A program made the position numbers and the translations under genes. Of a stretch of DNA of 64,000 bases, positions 37,555 to 48,315 are shown piece by piece; within the stretch, counting starts at the first letter, position 1, and every line of letters starts with the position of its first letter. Under the pieces are notes generated by a model. It saw only the letters and a program-made list of their open reading frames with translations, had not been told where the DNA came from and did not search any database. This stretch comes from Tethya wilhelma. Taxonomy: Eukaryota > Porifera > Demospongiae > Tethyida > Tethyidae. The DNA lies in the NCBI GenBank assembly GCA_964030475.1, contig CAXIPT010000009.1, positions 75,694 through 139,693 of the forward strand, read 5' to 3'.

Positions 37555-38682
37555 ATGGTGACACTCAGAAGATCACGGTTCCTCTGGTGTGTGCTCATCA
37601 TTCTCCTGAATGTAGCTTTCCAGCTCTTTCTCTCCCTCCTCTTTGGTTTCACAAACCTCCCTTACCCTGAAACTGATAAATCAACCTCTCTGCGAAACAA
37701 TCACGACTGTCAATGTCCTTCCTCCGAACAAAAGGTACCGGAGGGGACCACAGATGTACCCACGTGTGGTACCCCTCCTCCCGTGAATCCTAAAGTTGAC
37801 GGTCCAGCTGTTCGCGATATAAATCTAGAGCAATTTCCGAATTTAAATTTGGGCGAGCATTATCTCTTAGCAATCGTTATCTTGTCCAGTATTGGGGGGA
37901 TTGATAGACGAAATACCATTAGGGAAACTTGGATGGAGGGATATCGCAATCGTGACCCCCCAATTTTAGTCAAATTTGCAATAGGGATTGAAAATTTAAA
38001 GTCTTCAGATCATGATGCTCTCTTATTAGAACAAAATGAGCACAAAGATCTCCTCCTGTTGCCAAACCTTCAGGAATCTTATTCGAATCTCACCAGAAAG
38101 GTGTTGCAAAGTTTCATTCACCTTTATCGAAACGTTTCCTTCTCGTACCTCATGAAGTGTGATGACGACACATTTATAGTACTGGACACCCTTCTAAAGG
38201 ACCTAGCTGAGCGACCTCTAAACAATCGCAGCTACTACTGGGGGTTCTTCAACGGGAAAGCAAGCATCAAACGAAAAGGAAAGTGGAAAGAAGAGAGCTG
38301 GTTTCTCTGCGATTATTACCTTCCCTACGCTCTAGGCGGTGGCTATATTCTCTCGCGTGATCTAGTTGGTAGGATAGTTGCAGCTGCCGATGGACTACAG
38401 TTCTACAACAGCGAGGACGTGTCTGTAGGGGTGTGGCTTAGTCCGTACGAAGCCGAGAGGAGACATGATGTTCGTTTTAACACTGAGTTTGTCTCAAGAG
38501 GGTGCAGGAACGAGTACATCGTGTCGCACAAGCAAAGTGTGGAGGAGATGAGAGAGAAACGCTCGCTACTCAAGGAGAGGGGAGTCCAGTGCAAGAAACA
38601 GTTCCAGACGAGAATGTCCTACGAGTACAATTGGAACGTTGACCCGTCAAAATGCTGCGAGCGTAAGAAGGGAGTACCCTGA
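37555..38682 (+). CDS. B3GALT6: Beta-1,3-galactosyltransferase 6
   Basis: Single-exon 375-residue frame, intronless like its human orthologue. Type II Golgi protein: a short basic cytoplasmic tail, a signal anchor at about residues 8-32 (FLWCVLIILLNVAFQLFLSL), a stem, then a GT31 domain. Motifs: SSIGGIDRRNTIRETW, the metal-binding CDDDTF, YYWGFFNGKASIK, LCDYYLPYALGGGYILSRDL, NSEDVSVGVWLSP and SRGCRNEYIVSHKQS. It ends CCERKKGVP against human CCQRREGIP. B3GALT6 adds the second galactose of the GAG linker tetrasaccharide (GlcA-Gal-Gal-Xyl). The frame opens upstream at a TTG, but the ATG at 37555 gives the expected N-terminus. Polyadenylation signal AATAAA at 38799-38804. Confidence 0.95.
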   Translation: MVTLRRSRFLWCVLIILLNVAFQLFLSLLFGFTNLPYPETDKSTSLRNNHDCQCPSSEQKVPEGTTDVPTCGTPPPVNPKVDGPAVRDINLEQFPNLNLGEHYLLAIVILSSIGGIDRRNTIRETWMEGYRNRDPPILVKFAIGIENLKSSDHDALLLEQNEHKDLLLLPNLQESYSNLTRKVLQSFIHLYRNVSFSYLMKCDDDTFIVLDTLLKDLAERPLNNRSYYWGFFNGKASIKRKGKWKEESWFLCDYYLPYALGGGYILSRDLVGRIVAAADGLQFYNSEDVSVGVWLSPYEAERRHDVRFNTEFVSRGCRNEYIVSHKQSVEEMREKRSLLKERGVQCKKQFQTRMSYEYNWNVDPSKCCERKKGVP

Positions 38683-39006
38683 TGAGATCTTTTCCCTTTG
38701 TTACTATTTATAATTTTTAATTTTAACCACCATACATCGTATTACAAACATGTGTTTTAAGATTAAAGGCCACAATTTTAATGAGTTCTTTTTTTATCAA
38801 TAAAAATAAAAATGGTATACAAATCTTCCGTACAAATGAAATTAAAAACACAACAAATTATTCTGTCTATATTATGATAGCTCTCTATATGTACGTATTC
38901 CTTAATTAATTATTAAATCAATTATGGCAGTACTAAAAGAATTATATTAGGCTAAAGCGTTGCTACAACTTGTGACACCTGAGGCCATAACATTTATTAG
39001 TTTTTA
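38683..39006. other. Convergent 3' region B3GALT6 / LIG3
   Basis: 324 bp with opposed polyadenylation signals: AATAAA on plus at 38799-38804, and AATAAA on minus (TTTATT, 38993-38998), about 10 bp after the LIG3 stop. The two 3' UTRs may overlap. Confidence 0.7.
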
Positions 39007-42000
39007 TCAAAGAATGTACTTGTCTGTTGACAGTTGCTTCTGCTGCTTCAACGAGTCCCAGATCCAATCGGGATTGACACACTTTGCTGTGCTACCTTCA
39101 GGCACCTAGACATACCACCATGCATGGCATTTAAACAAAAATAATTTCAATGAAGCTGTATGGAGCACTTTGTCTGAAATATTATCTCAGTGGAACTGAA
39201 TCAACCGATAATTATACAGTAGGTTTTACTGTACAAGTGAACGGACCAGTCGGATGGACAGTTGATCCATTTCTCGGTACCAATTGTTGGTCTATTTTGG
39301 ATCAAAATTGCTAACTAAAATTATTTCAAAGCTCACCTCTGAAGGAGTGAGAGCTGTGTCTGTGATGAAGTAAGTGGCCAGTGACTTTTGATACACCTCC
39401 ATCACCTCACCATCGTACCTGTGGAAAGGTCAAAGGTCAAAGGTCATGTGAAAGAAGTGTACAGCAACCATTGTTGAATTATTTTTTTTTCCAGTTGCTT
39501 ACGCAATGATGTATCTCTTCAGTTCACTGGCTTTCGTTGTACCAGGAAAGATGAAGACTTTGATACCCGTGAAGAGATCAGCCAGAGGCTACACAAAAAC
39601 ACAAAATGATCAATCACCAATACCAAGGACTGTAGCCTCCTTCATTCTCAGGCTCCTCCCTTTTCTTCAAAAAATAAGGAGGAGTCTGATAATGAGACTA
39701 GATAACTACGGTTACTACAGTGGTACACGACACACTAGCCTCGTTCCCAGGCTCCTCCCTCGCGTATATTTTTCCTCATTTCCAGGCTCCCTGCCTACCT
39801 TACACTTAGTAAGGGAACCTGGGAACGAGGCTACCCACACATGGCTAAGAACTATATAAAATACAGAAGGGAAGAACTATACAACTCATTTTTTAGTGTA
39901 CCTTTTCAATCTTGACATCAGCACATTGAAGTGAATGGGTACCAAGAGCATCCTACAGACAGAAATAATGAAATCCATAATGCACCATCTTCTAAGAAGC
40001 TGGTATATACTACTAATGCTACCCCTGCCTGACTTACCAAAGGGTGGTCAAACTGTTCTTTGTGCTTGGCACTAGTTTGGTAGCACTTTGCTCCATACTT
40101 ACACGCTGGTTTCTTCTTGCTTGGCGAACCTTTCTTCACCGGGGAAGACGACACTGTCTTCTTCTTGCTCGAAGGAGGAGGCTTGGTGTCCTCCTCCTCC
40201 GTGTCCTCTGACCCCGACACCCCTCTGGGATCTCTCTTACCAAGGAGAGATCTTGAGGGGCCGGCTACCCCACTATCATCGGTCTCCATGTCTTCAGGAT
40301 CATCTCCATCAACTCCTTTGTCTCCTTTGGATGACATTAGCCCAGGAATATCTGTGAATGTAAGAGAGAGAATACCTTCGATATTGACCACATGTGACTA
40401 AGGTTCAATTTAGAGAGCTGTTTTTAGTTTAACTGCGTAGTCAAGTGACTGTATAATAACTGTTTGTGTTAGTATGTAATACTGCGCCTCTTGTTGGCGT
40501 GTTGTGTGCTAGAGAATTTTTTTTTTTTATAATGATAATCTGGACCATAATCTTGACAAAAAAATTACTATACGATTATGAGAACATTACCGACAGTTTC
40601 TTTAGAGGTCTTGAACAAAGTCTACGGGAAAATTTAGATGAATTTAATAAACCTGACAATTATTACCAACCTGACAATGTACTAAACAGGCCATGCTCAT
40701 TGCTTATCTAATCGATACAAACAACTGTACCTTCAATCTCTCTAGGCTGGTTGCAGTGTTCCAGTCCTTATCATTTCTGATCTTGGTCACTCGGGGGAAT
40801 CTTATTGAAATGCCGTCAGCGGTGTGACTGTTGGAGCTACTGAACTCTGCACCTGTGATCTCCCACACGGGAGCTTTCTACATTATATGTGAGGGTGTGA
40901 TGGTGTGAGTGGTGAGCAAATCATAAAGTTGGCTTTATATTCCAAACAAATAAAAAAAAAACTGATGAAAATGGTAGAAATCCTTGAGCAGAAAAAGAGA
41001 AACATGAGTGAGGGTGAGTGAGTGTTATTTTACCTTGGGATCACGAATAACAAAGTCAGGAATAAGTGTCTTATTCACTAGCAGCCAATTTGGAACCTTC
41101 GAAGCATCCTGCAGCCAAACACACAAACATCAAACAAAACAAAATGACCTTTAGCTGCACTAAAACCAGCATCAACTTTATCCTCTCATCACCTTGCTAA
41201 TCTTCACCATGTCCAGTTCCTTCTGGAGGCGGGTAATGGTTGCATCGTCATGACCGTTACCACACTTGGCAACCGTACGGAAACGATCACATGACTTGTC
41301 GTACACGCCCATCAAGAACACAGACATCATACCACCTAAAGAAAGAAAAGAAAACAAATTTATAATGCACTGAAGCACTCTTACATGTCAGGACTTCAGG
41401 ATTTAATTTTTGTATCTAACATCAGCATGCATAAGAAAAATTTGGCTAGATATGAAACTTTACGAAACACCTTTGTTTCCTGTTCCGTAGTAGGCTCCAA
41501 GGACAATAAGATCAGCTGTGTCGGCCATTGCTCCCTCCTGGAGATAATCCTTCTTCACCTTCAACCAATGTCTCTTCCCGGGCTCATACACACTCTGGAA
41601 GGAAGGAGGGAGAAAAGATCAAGAAGTTTTCTTTCTTTCACCTCTTCTCTTTCTGTCTCTCTTACCTTGGTATCTTTGAGGACTAATCCTTCCAATCCCT
41701 GCTTGATTACTTTCATGATGAGATCTGAGAGATCAGCTTCTCGCTATGGAAACCATTGCCATGGCAACATTAAGGTATTGATCAATACACATGTAGGCAA
41801 CATCATTTACATACCCTTATAAGAGTCTGTTCGGACAACATGATTCTATTCTTAACTTCTGTGATGTTTTTCTCCAGCAGTTTCCTTCGTTCGGCTAACG
41901 GTCTACACGTATCACACAACAATCATGTGACAGTCACACGGCAGCTAGAGTAGCACGACTTATACCTGTTCAGGAGTGTTTCTCCGTTGAAGTAGATGAT

Positions 42001-43447
42001 ATCAAAGATAAACAGACAGCAACAGGCATCCTTGAACGCAGATTTCTAAATGAGAAACCACAAGAAACTTAATATTAGATTGCATGTTTTAATTTATGTA
42101 CCATATTATAGCGGGTAAATTTGACGAATTGGTTAATTTGTACTGCAAATCACCGAATTAAAAATCGCCACAGTTTTATACGCACACAAGCGCATATAAA
42201 CAATGCAGCGTGCAGAATTAAATTACCAAATTTAAAATTGCCCAACATGCTAAAATACAAATTCGCCAAATTTTAAGTCCGCCAAATTTACAGACTATAC
42301 GGTATTACAATTCACCTACTCTGTCATTCATGCAGTGTTTCATCAATTAGCCTAACATTTTCTTACAAAAGCGTTCATTTTCAGAAGCTATCAAGCATAA
42401 CAATCGTATATATTCGACCCATATTTATAATGGAATTAAAGTATATTGATGATGAACCATCTCACCTTGTGAATGCCAAGAGTACCAAAAGGAAGAGGTT
42501 TACCAGTCTTAGTGTCCACCATCAACACCTACATCGCAACAAGGTCAAAAAATTCACTATAACATTATGTCACCATTACATAATCATGAATACTAAAAAT
42601 AGTACACACTCACCTCGCTATCAAGTATCATACTGTCACCATGGGGACAGGCTTTGGGCAGATACGACTTGATATGCTCCACCTGTACAACAAAAACCAT
42701 TTCACTCGTACCAAAGTTTCAACGATTGTCCAGCAAGTAAGTTAACTTTATCCCCAGACCTTTTTTCCGCAAATATGCATACACATATGCGCTCGCACAG
42801 CTCATCTGGCAAAGTTAAAATGCAAAAATGCCTGACTAGAGACATCCGCGAAAGTTTGACAATGCGAAACTTTTCTGCCATATGGTAACATCTAGAGATG
42901 GACTATGCATGAGTACATAGTTGTATAAAGGTACACGCAAAGGAATATTCACGAACCTTGTGTGGTTGAACGGGTTTCAAGCTTCGGCTGAAGTACTCGA
43001 AGCGGTCTCCCTGTTTGTGTACCTGGACCCTCTCCCCGTCATACTTGATCTCGGCATACATTCCATTGGGACATTTCTTGATTGCCGTGGCAACTGCACG
43101 ACATGCTTCAGCCTATATAACAGAGAAACAAAAAAAATTTAGCTTTGAAGAATAAAAAAAAAGACGATCGTTATATTAGACTTTCTTCTACAGATTTGTC
43201 TAATCAAATTTGTGACAATTTGTGCATTTGCTTCATACCAGCATGGGTTTGACAGGGGTCATTAAAGTGGCTCTAACACTCAGGTTCTTTTTCAAGCCAG
43301 GGACAGCTCCACTCTCTGATTTGGAGCTGAATACACGATCAACGACATCTCGGAGGTCATGTGATGCTTGGAACGCAGCATAGGCACTGGGATCAAGAGC
43401 ATCCAGACTGTGAGTGTGTGTGTATGTGTGTGAGTAAGTGAGTGAGT

Positions 43448-43526
<79 letters not shown>

Positions 43527-45869
43527 CACTAACATGTGTTTAGCTCCAGCAAAAATTCGAAGATCATGTTTGATGAGCCTGATGATGTACTTTAAATCTT
43601 CAGAAGTGCATCTGCAACAAAGATAGAGAGAGAAAGAAAAAGAAACTCAAGGTAACTGACATGGTACGATGAGTAGATTTATAATTCCCACACTCTTCAT
43701 TTCTGCAAAATATTAAAGGAGAAAGTTTGAAATGAGACTAATACCTTCGGATAATCTTTGAGAGCTCAGCTTTTTGATCATCTTCCTTTGTGACCAAAGT
43801 CATTCGATCTAGAAAAGCATCAACCTTTCAAGAGAAAGATAAACAGAAAGAAAAGGATTGCATCTAAAACCAATCCCTCATTGGTATCATACGATGCCAC
43901 TCATACACTCTATACCTGTGACAGTGTGAGAGTGCTCTTTGAGGCGGGAGGAACTAGGGTGCTCTCCTCAAAGAAAGTCTTGGCTGTCTCTGCAACATCT
44001 CCCTGCGATGAAGGAGAAATGGTCGCTAAAATGAGCAAAGGAAGACAAGTGCAAGCACACACACCTTTTCTAAGTCCTCCACCATATCATCAACATCGCA
44101 TCCAAATATCTATAAAAACATACTTAACTTTTAGTTCACATGAATATTGTAAACAGTAGCCATTGAATTTTTCACAATATCAATAGAAATGACATTCAGA
44201 AATCATGCAGGCCAGTCAGTACACACACGGGTTCTATACCTGGCTAAGAAGCTTCACGATCTGTTTACTCTGGAGGTTGTAGACCCTCTTCTTCCCAGAC
44301 GTTGGAAGGAGCAGCTTCACCAACAGGTAGACATCACCAGTATAGCCACCTACCATGACAGATTACAGCACAACATAAACACACATAATCCAGTCCGAAC
44401 CTTGTTTCTAGGCTCCTCCTTTGCAAATATTTTCTTTGAAAATAAGCAATATATATTTGCGAAGGAGGAGCCTGGGAACAAGGCTAACCCAACCCTTCCT
44501 TTTGCACTTGTGTATCTGAAGACACACCAGTGAGGATCGAGGGGACAAAGGGGACAATATTGTTCTCCTTGCTACAAATTTTGAACTAACAGAGACCTCT
44601 CTTATATGACTATTTAATGACTACATGCCCCACCCTCTTCTTAATTCAATTATACCTACCTCCACTGCTTCCATGTTTGATGAAATTTGAGACAAGTTTG
44701 GTCTTGGCATTGTAGCTCGGCTCTCCTTCCAAACTCTCACAGAGCCTGCGAAACTGGCTGAACAGGTCATCCTCACTACTGCTGCCAGATGATGTAATGG
44801 GGAAATCCCCTCCCACTGCACCATTAGAAGCGGCAGCTGCTGTTTTAGAAGGTGATGACGTCACTTTCTTCTTAGGGGAAGCCCCTTCAATAAGATTATA
44901 TTATGAATACATAATGATGCGCATAAGCTCATAGCACTTACCAGTAGTCTTGACGGGACTTGCTCCAGGAAGAGTGCTCTGAACGGTACCGTCTTTCTTC
45001 TTAGCCTTGGAGGCAGCTGGGGATTTTTTTGGCGTTGTCTTTGAAGACACAAATTCTTTTATGAAGTCTTTTATCTCATCCTTCTCGGGATCATTGAGGT
45101 CAGGAAATCCCTCCAAATCAGCCGGGCTTTCGATCTTCTTGGTAGTAGCTCGAGCACGCTAAGGGTTAAAAAAGGATCACGTTTAAACTTTGGTCTATTG
45201 TAAAATCTCAAGATTATGCAGTGATGGATGCATTAGTAGTCTTTGTATAAACTCTCTAGGTTTCAGTTCTACCTACACAATGTAAATGGGTGTGTAAGCC
45301 AGTGCTTTATATTATACACATGTCTAATATTTAGGAGTATATGTCCAAGTACATACAGAGTCTAGTATATCGTGGAAAAAATAATATAGTACCTTGAAAG
45401 TCTCAAAAATGCACTTGACGTGGAACCACTGTTTCATTTCTCCTCCGTCATCGCTGAATGGGTTTGCCGTGATCTTGCCGATCCTTGCCACGCCCTTCTC
45501 TATCTGTTGCTTGCACTTCTTGCACGAGCTTCGACCAGTCTTTGCGTACTCCACACAGAAACGAGCATCGGCCATTTGTGAGAAATGTCTGAGAGAGAAA
45601 TCTGTTCTGAGATGGTCGTGTCCGGTTTGTAATTGAAACTTTAGGAACAAACTAGCAGGTGTTGTGTATGGGTGAGAGGATGGAAAGGTGGTTGTGACAG
45701 CTCTAGGGATATTTGAATGTCCTAGTTGTTGTTGTAGTGCGAGAGAAGACGGTAGTGAAGTAGAAGTTCGTTTAGGTGGTCCAGAGTGAAGGTAGTGGCG
45801 GGAAATTTTCAATTTTGAAGCTATGTACAATTTTCCCTTGGCCGCAGTCTTTGTAGCACGTACTAACAT
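39007..45869 (-). CDS. LIG3: DNA ligase III with mitochondrial leader and PBZ finger
   Basis: Twenty-five phase-consistent exons give 1057 residues. They run from 45393-45869, 44942-45158, 44660-44884, 44240-44349 and so on, to 39337-39418 and 39007-39105. In order: residues 1-98 basic, Ser/Thr-rich, mitochondrial-leader-like ([16 protein letters not shown]); internal start [12 protein letters not shown] at 45575; PARP-type zinc finger (CKKC, HVKC); DNA-binding domain; nucleotidyltransferase with adenylated lysine in [10 protein letters not shown] (exon 42957-43112), [27 protein letters not shown] fold ending [14 protein letters not shown]; an acidic/basic linker; a PBZ-type C2H2 finger [20 protein letters not shown]; and a C-terminal BRCT domain with [12 protein letters not shown]3 seals single-strand breaks with XRCC1 and is the mitochondrial ligase. 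A 31-nt micro-exon (40591-40621) restores phase and reads [10 protein letters not shown]. The PBZ finger is not in human LIG3 as I remember it. Confidence 0.96.
39633..39701. repeat. Hairpin MITE-like element, family B (copy 1)
   Basis: TAGCCTCCTTCATTCTCAGG pairs imperfectly with AGTCTGATAATGAGACTA across about 70 bp, in a LIG3 intron next to copy 2. Confidence 0.6.
39736..39833. repeat. Hairpin MITE-like element, family B (copy 2)
   Basis: TAGCCTCGTTCCCAGGCTCC at the left end is mirrored by GGAACCTGGGAACGAGGCTA at the right. Other copies or partial copies are at 44398, 47650 and 58760. Confidence 0.85.
40038..40103 (-). other. LIG3: PBZ-type zinc finger coding segment of LIG3
   Basis: The 3' end of the exon at 40038-40351 encodes [13 protein letters not shown] followed by [13 protein letters not shown]. 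The spacing C-x5-C-x6-H-x5-H and the YGAKCY core equal the poly(ADP-ribose)-binding zinc finger of APLF and CHFR (CxYGxxCYRxNPxHxxxxxHP). It is preceded by a Ser/Lys-rich linker and followed by the BRCT exons. Confidence 0.8.
42100..42304. repeat. MITE-like inverted-repeat element, family A
   Basis: Left end ACCATATTATAGCGGGTAAA and right end ATTTACAGACTATACGGTAT are imperfect inverted repeats, with internal GCCAAATTT motifs as in the 18458 copy. In a LIG3 intron. Confidence 0.7.
42757..42889. repeat. Degenerate family A-like element
   Basis: CTTTTTTCCGCAAATATGC and, at the far end, GCGAAACTTTTCTGCCATATGG resemble diverged family A ends. In a LIG3 intron. Confidence 0.4.
43411..43524. repeat. 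(GT)n/(GA)n compound microsatellite
   Basis: GT then GA runs fill the LIG3 intron between exons 43239-43407 and 43534-43611. Read on the minus strand this is CT followed by AC, leading into the acceptor at 43408. Confidence 0.95.
44398..44486. repeat. Hairpin MITE-like element, family B
   Basis: AACCTTGTTTCTAGGCTCCT / AGGAGCCTGGGAACAAGGCT inverted ends with an inner TTTGCAAATATT / AATATATATTTGCGAA pairing. In a LIG3 intron. Confidence 0.8.
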
Positions 45870-46108
45870 ATGTTTGACTCAACCAATCTTTAGGTTAGTG
45901 GTTAACTTTATATCCGTCGTCGGGAAGTGACTACCATGACTGTGCAGTGGAGAGAAACTTGCTCGGGCTTGCACACAGAAGTATGGTGCTCTTTATTTAG
46001 AACACTGACCTGTTTTCCCGCGCCCGCTATGATGTGAGTGGGCGTTGGCGTCATGTGACTAGCGAACGAGCCAAGACAGAAACGCCTCGGAAAACAAAAG
46101 GTCTGGGC
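45870..46108. promoter_or_regulatory. Divergent promoter LIG3 / membrane protein
   Basis: 239 bp between opposed start codons. It includes a locally GC-rich stretch (46015-46065) with CCCGCGCCCGC and GGCGTCATGTGACTAGCG. No TATA box placed. Bidirectional use is inferred. Confidence 0.5.
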
Positions 46109-48250
46109 ATGGCTCTGAGAAGAAGTGCTCCAGTTTGCATTGTAAGCCTCGGTTTGGGCTTCTTGTGTCTGTTCATTGCTGTGCTGTTTGCGTTGCCTGG
46201 AGCTGTGTTGAACCGCGGACGAGGCGGATTCATTCACTTCGGCACCAACAGCACGCAATGGTACTGGCCGGAGCACTTGCTGAGCAGACTGCTGTTTGCT
46301 ATACCAACTGGAATTATGGTGGTGAGTAAATTTATCTATATGCATAAAGACTTTGCCCAGACGGTAGTAGAGTATATATTATGTGCGCAGCTACTCGGTA
46401 CTAGTAGTGGGCGGGGTCGTCAAATTCAAAAGCTCTATTATTATGAAAACTCACTTTCAGTATTATACTCTATAGTTTAAGCATTCCTCCGTTATACAGC
46501 CATTTGCTTTAAATTGTGGTATGGTTGTTGAGTGGTATTGAGCATCCATTACTGTGTGTGCCAATGCAATGTCCTTTAAAGTTAACTAAGTATATTCACG
46601 ACCAACTTATCCCATCACATGACATCTGTTGCTTCACATGATTGAAGTAAGTTTTGGCCAGTCGTGCAGCTGCAGTATATAGCCTACATTTAAGGTCAGT
46701 GAAACACATGACACCTACCAGCAGGCATATGACAACACTAGCTAAAGTAGTAGGAGTCAGTATTATACTCATGTGATCGTTGCTATCGTATGTGGATTCT
46801 CCATGCAAAGCACCACTCAGCGCACTGCCTATTATGCTTATGCTAATGTAAATTATACTACTTGAAATGTCATTCCTTTTTCGTAACTGTACTCTGCATA
46901 ATTGTAGCAAGTACATATGGGTACTTGTTACTATGGCAACAGCTAGACAAATGTAACCTGTACATGTGTGTCCATTCTACAGTAATTTGAGTACAAGACT
47001 TAGAGGAAGTAACTAGTATAGGTACGAGTTCCTCAATGTTGTTTAATTCCTACATGAATAATTTAGCATTAGATGGAAAAGCAAAACACACTCACACATG
47101 CATGCATTCTTGTGTCTGCTGTGTATGTAATTATTGGTGTGCTGTTTACAGTCAATTTTTACTTAGTTCTGATTATAAACCACAATCCAGGAATTGTGAG
47201 TTCCACTTCAAAAAAGCGTTAATGTTTAATCATCCTCACTGTTGTGTGTTCTATCAATTAGCAATGAATTTCTTGTCAGGAAGTAAGACCATTTATATTG
47301 TACCCTCATTGAGTTATTGAGTAGTTGATCAAAACTCCAAGAAGCACAACAATTTATCTCTTGAAGTTAAGTGTTTGGACAACATAGTAACCTTTTTTGA
47401 TTGCAAATCGCACAAAGCTAACTTTGTTCCTCAAACTTTTCCCAGAATGCGACACTGTATGATACTCTTGAAATTTTGAGATTGATTTGCTTGGTTGCTA
47501 AGATTTGAGGTTTATAGGATCAAAAGAAGGCTGATTGGTATATTATGCAATACACTTAATGCTNNNNNNNNNNNNGGGGGGGGGGGGGGGGGGGGGGGGG
47601 GGAAGGAAAGAACCAAAGATCTAGTAATGTCTGTCCATGTTGTCTCTTACACAGGCTCTTTCCTTATTGATCGTTAGTGTAAGGTCAAAGGAGAGAGCCT
47701 GAGTATGAGGCTATGTCCATGCATGCATGCAGTAACTTATAGACAAAGTGAATTAACTGCAATGTTTGATTCTCTCAACAACTCTTGCATGAAAACGGCA
47801 GAAATAGAAATATAACTGAAGCATTTCTTATGATAAAACATTTCTGGGTAGTATGTATTTACTTTGGCCGGTGGTTGTGACACCATGTGGGTGAGATGAA
47901 CCAATTTTGCTCCCTCTCCACGGCGATGCTTGTATTGTTGTGTTACAAAGAAACGATATTACTTCCTCATTGGTGGTTGATGTAATGTATTAACCCACCT
48001 CAGAAATTCCCTGTGCATGTGGTATGTCCGTGAGTGTGTGCCATTACAATTGTACATGGACAGTTGTTTAGATCAAAACATGTTTTGAGGAGGTTTGCTG
48101 GTTGTATATTTCAAAGAATAAACCCTTTGCAGTGGAAGTTACGGGTGTTATGTCATGGCTTTTGTTACAGTAGTTAAGCACTGCTAACATGGTGATGTAA
48201 TTATGGTACTGGTCAATTTAATTATACAGTGTATCGTGTGTTGCAACTAG

Positions 48251-48315
<65 letters not shown>

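Noticed and set aside
46596..46916. 106-codon minus-strand frame with two hydrophobic stretches in the large intron
   Set aside because: It has an ATG, but no recognised motif, no splice partners and AT-rich codon use like the surrounding intron. Could be checked by RNA-seq.
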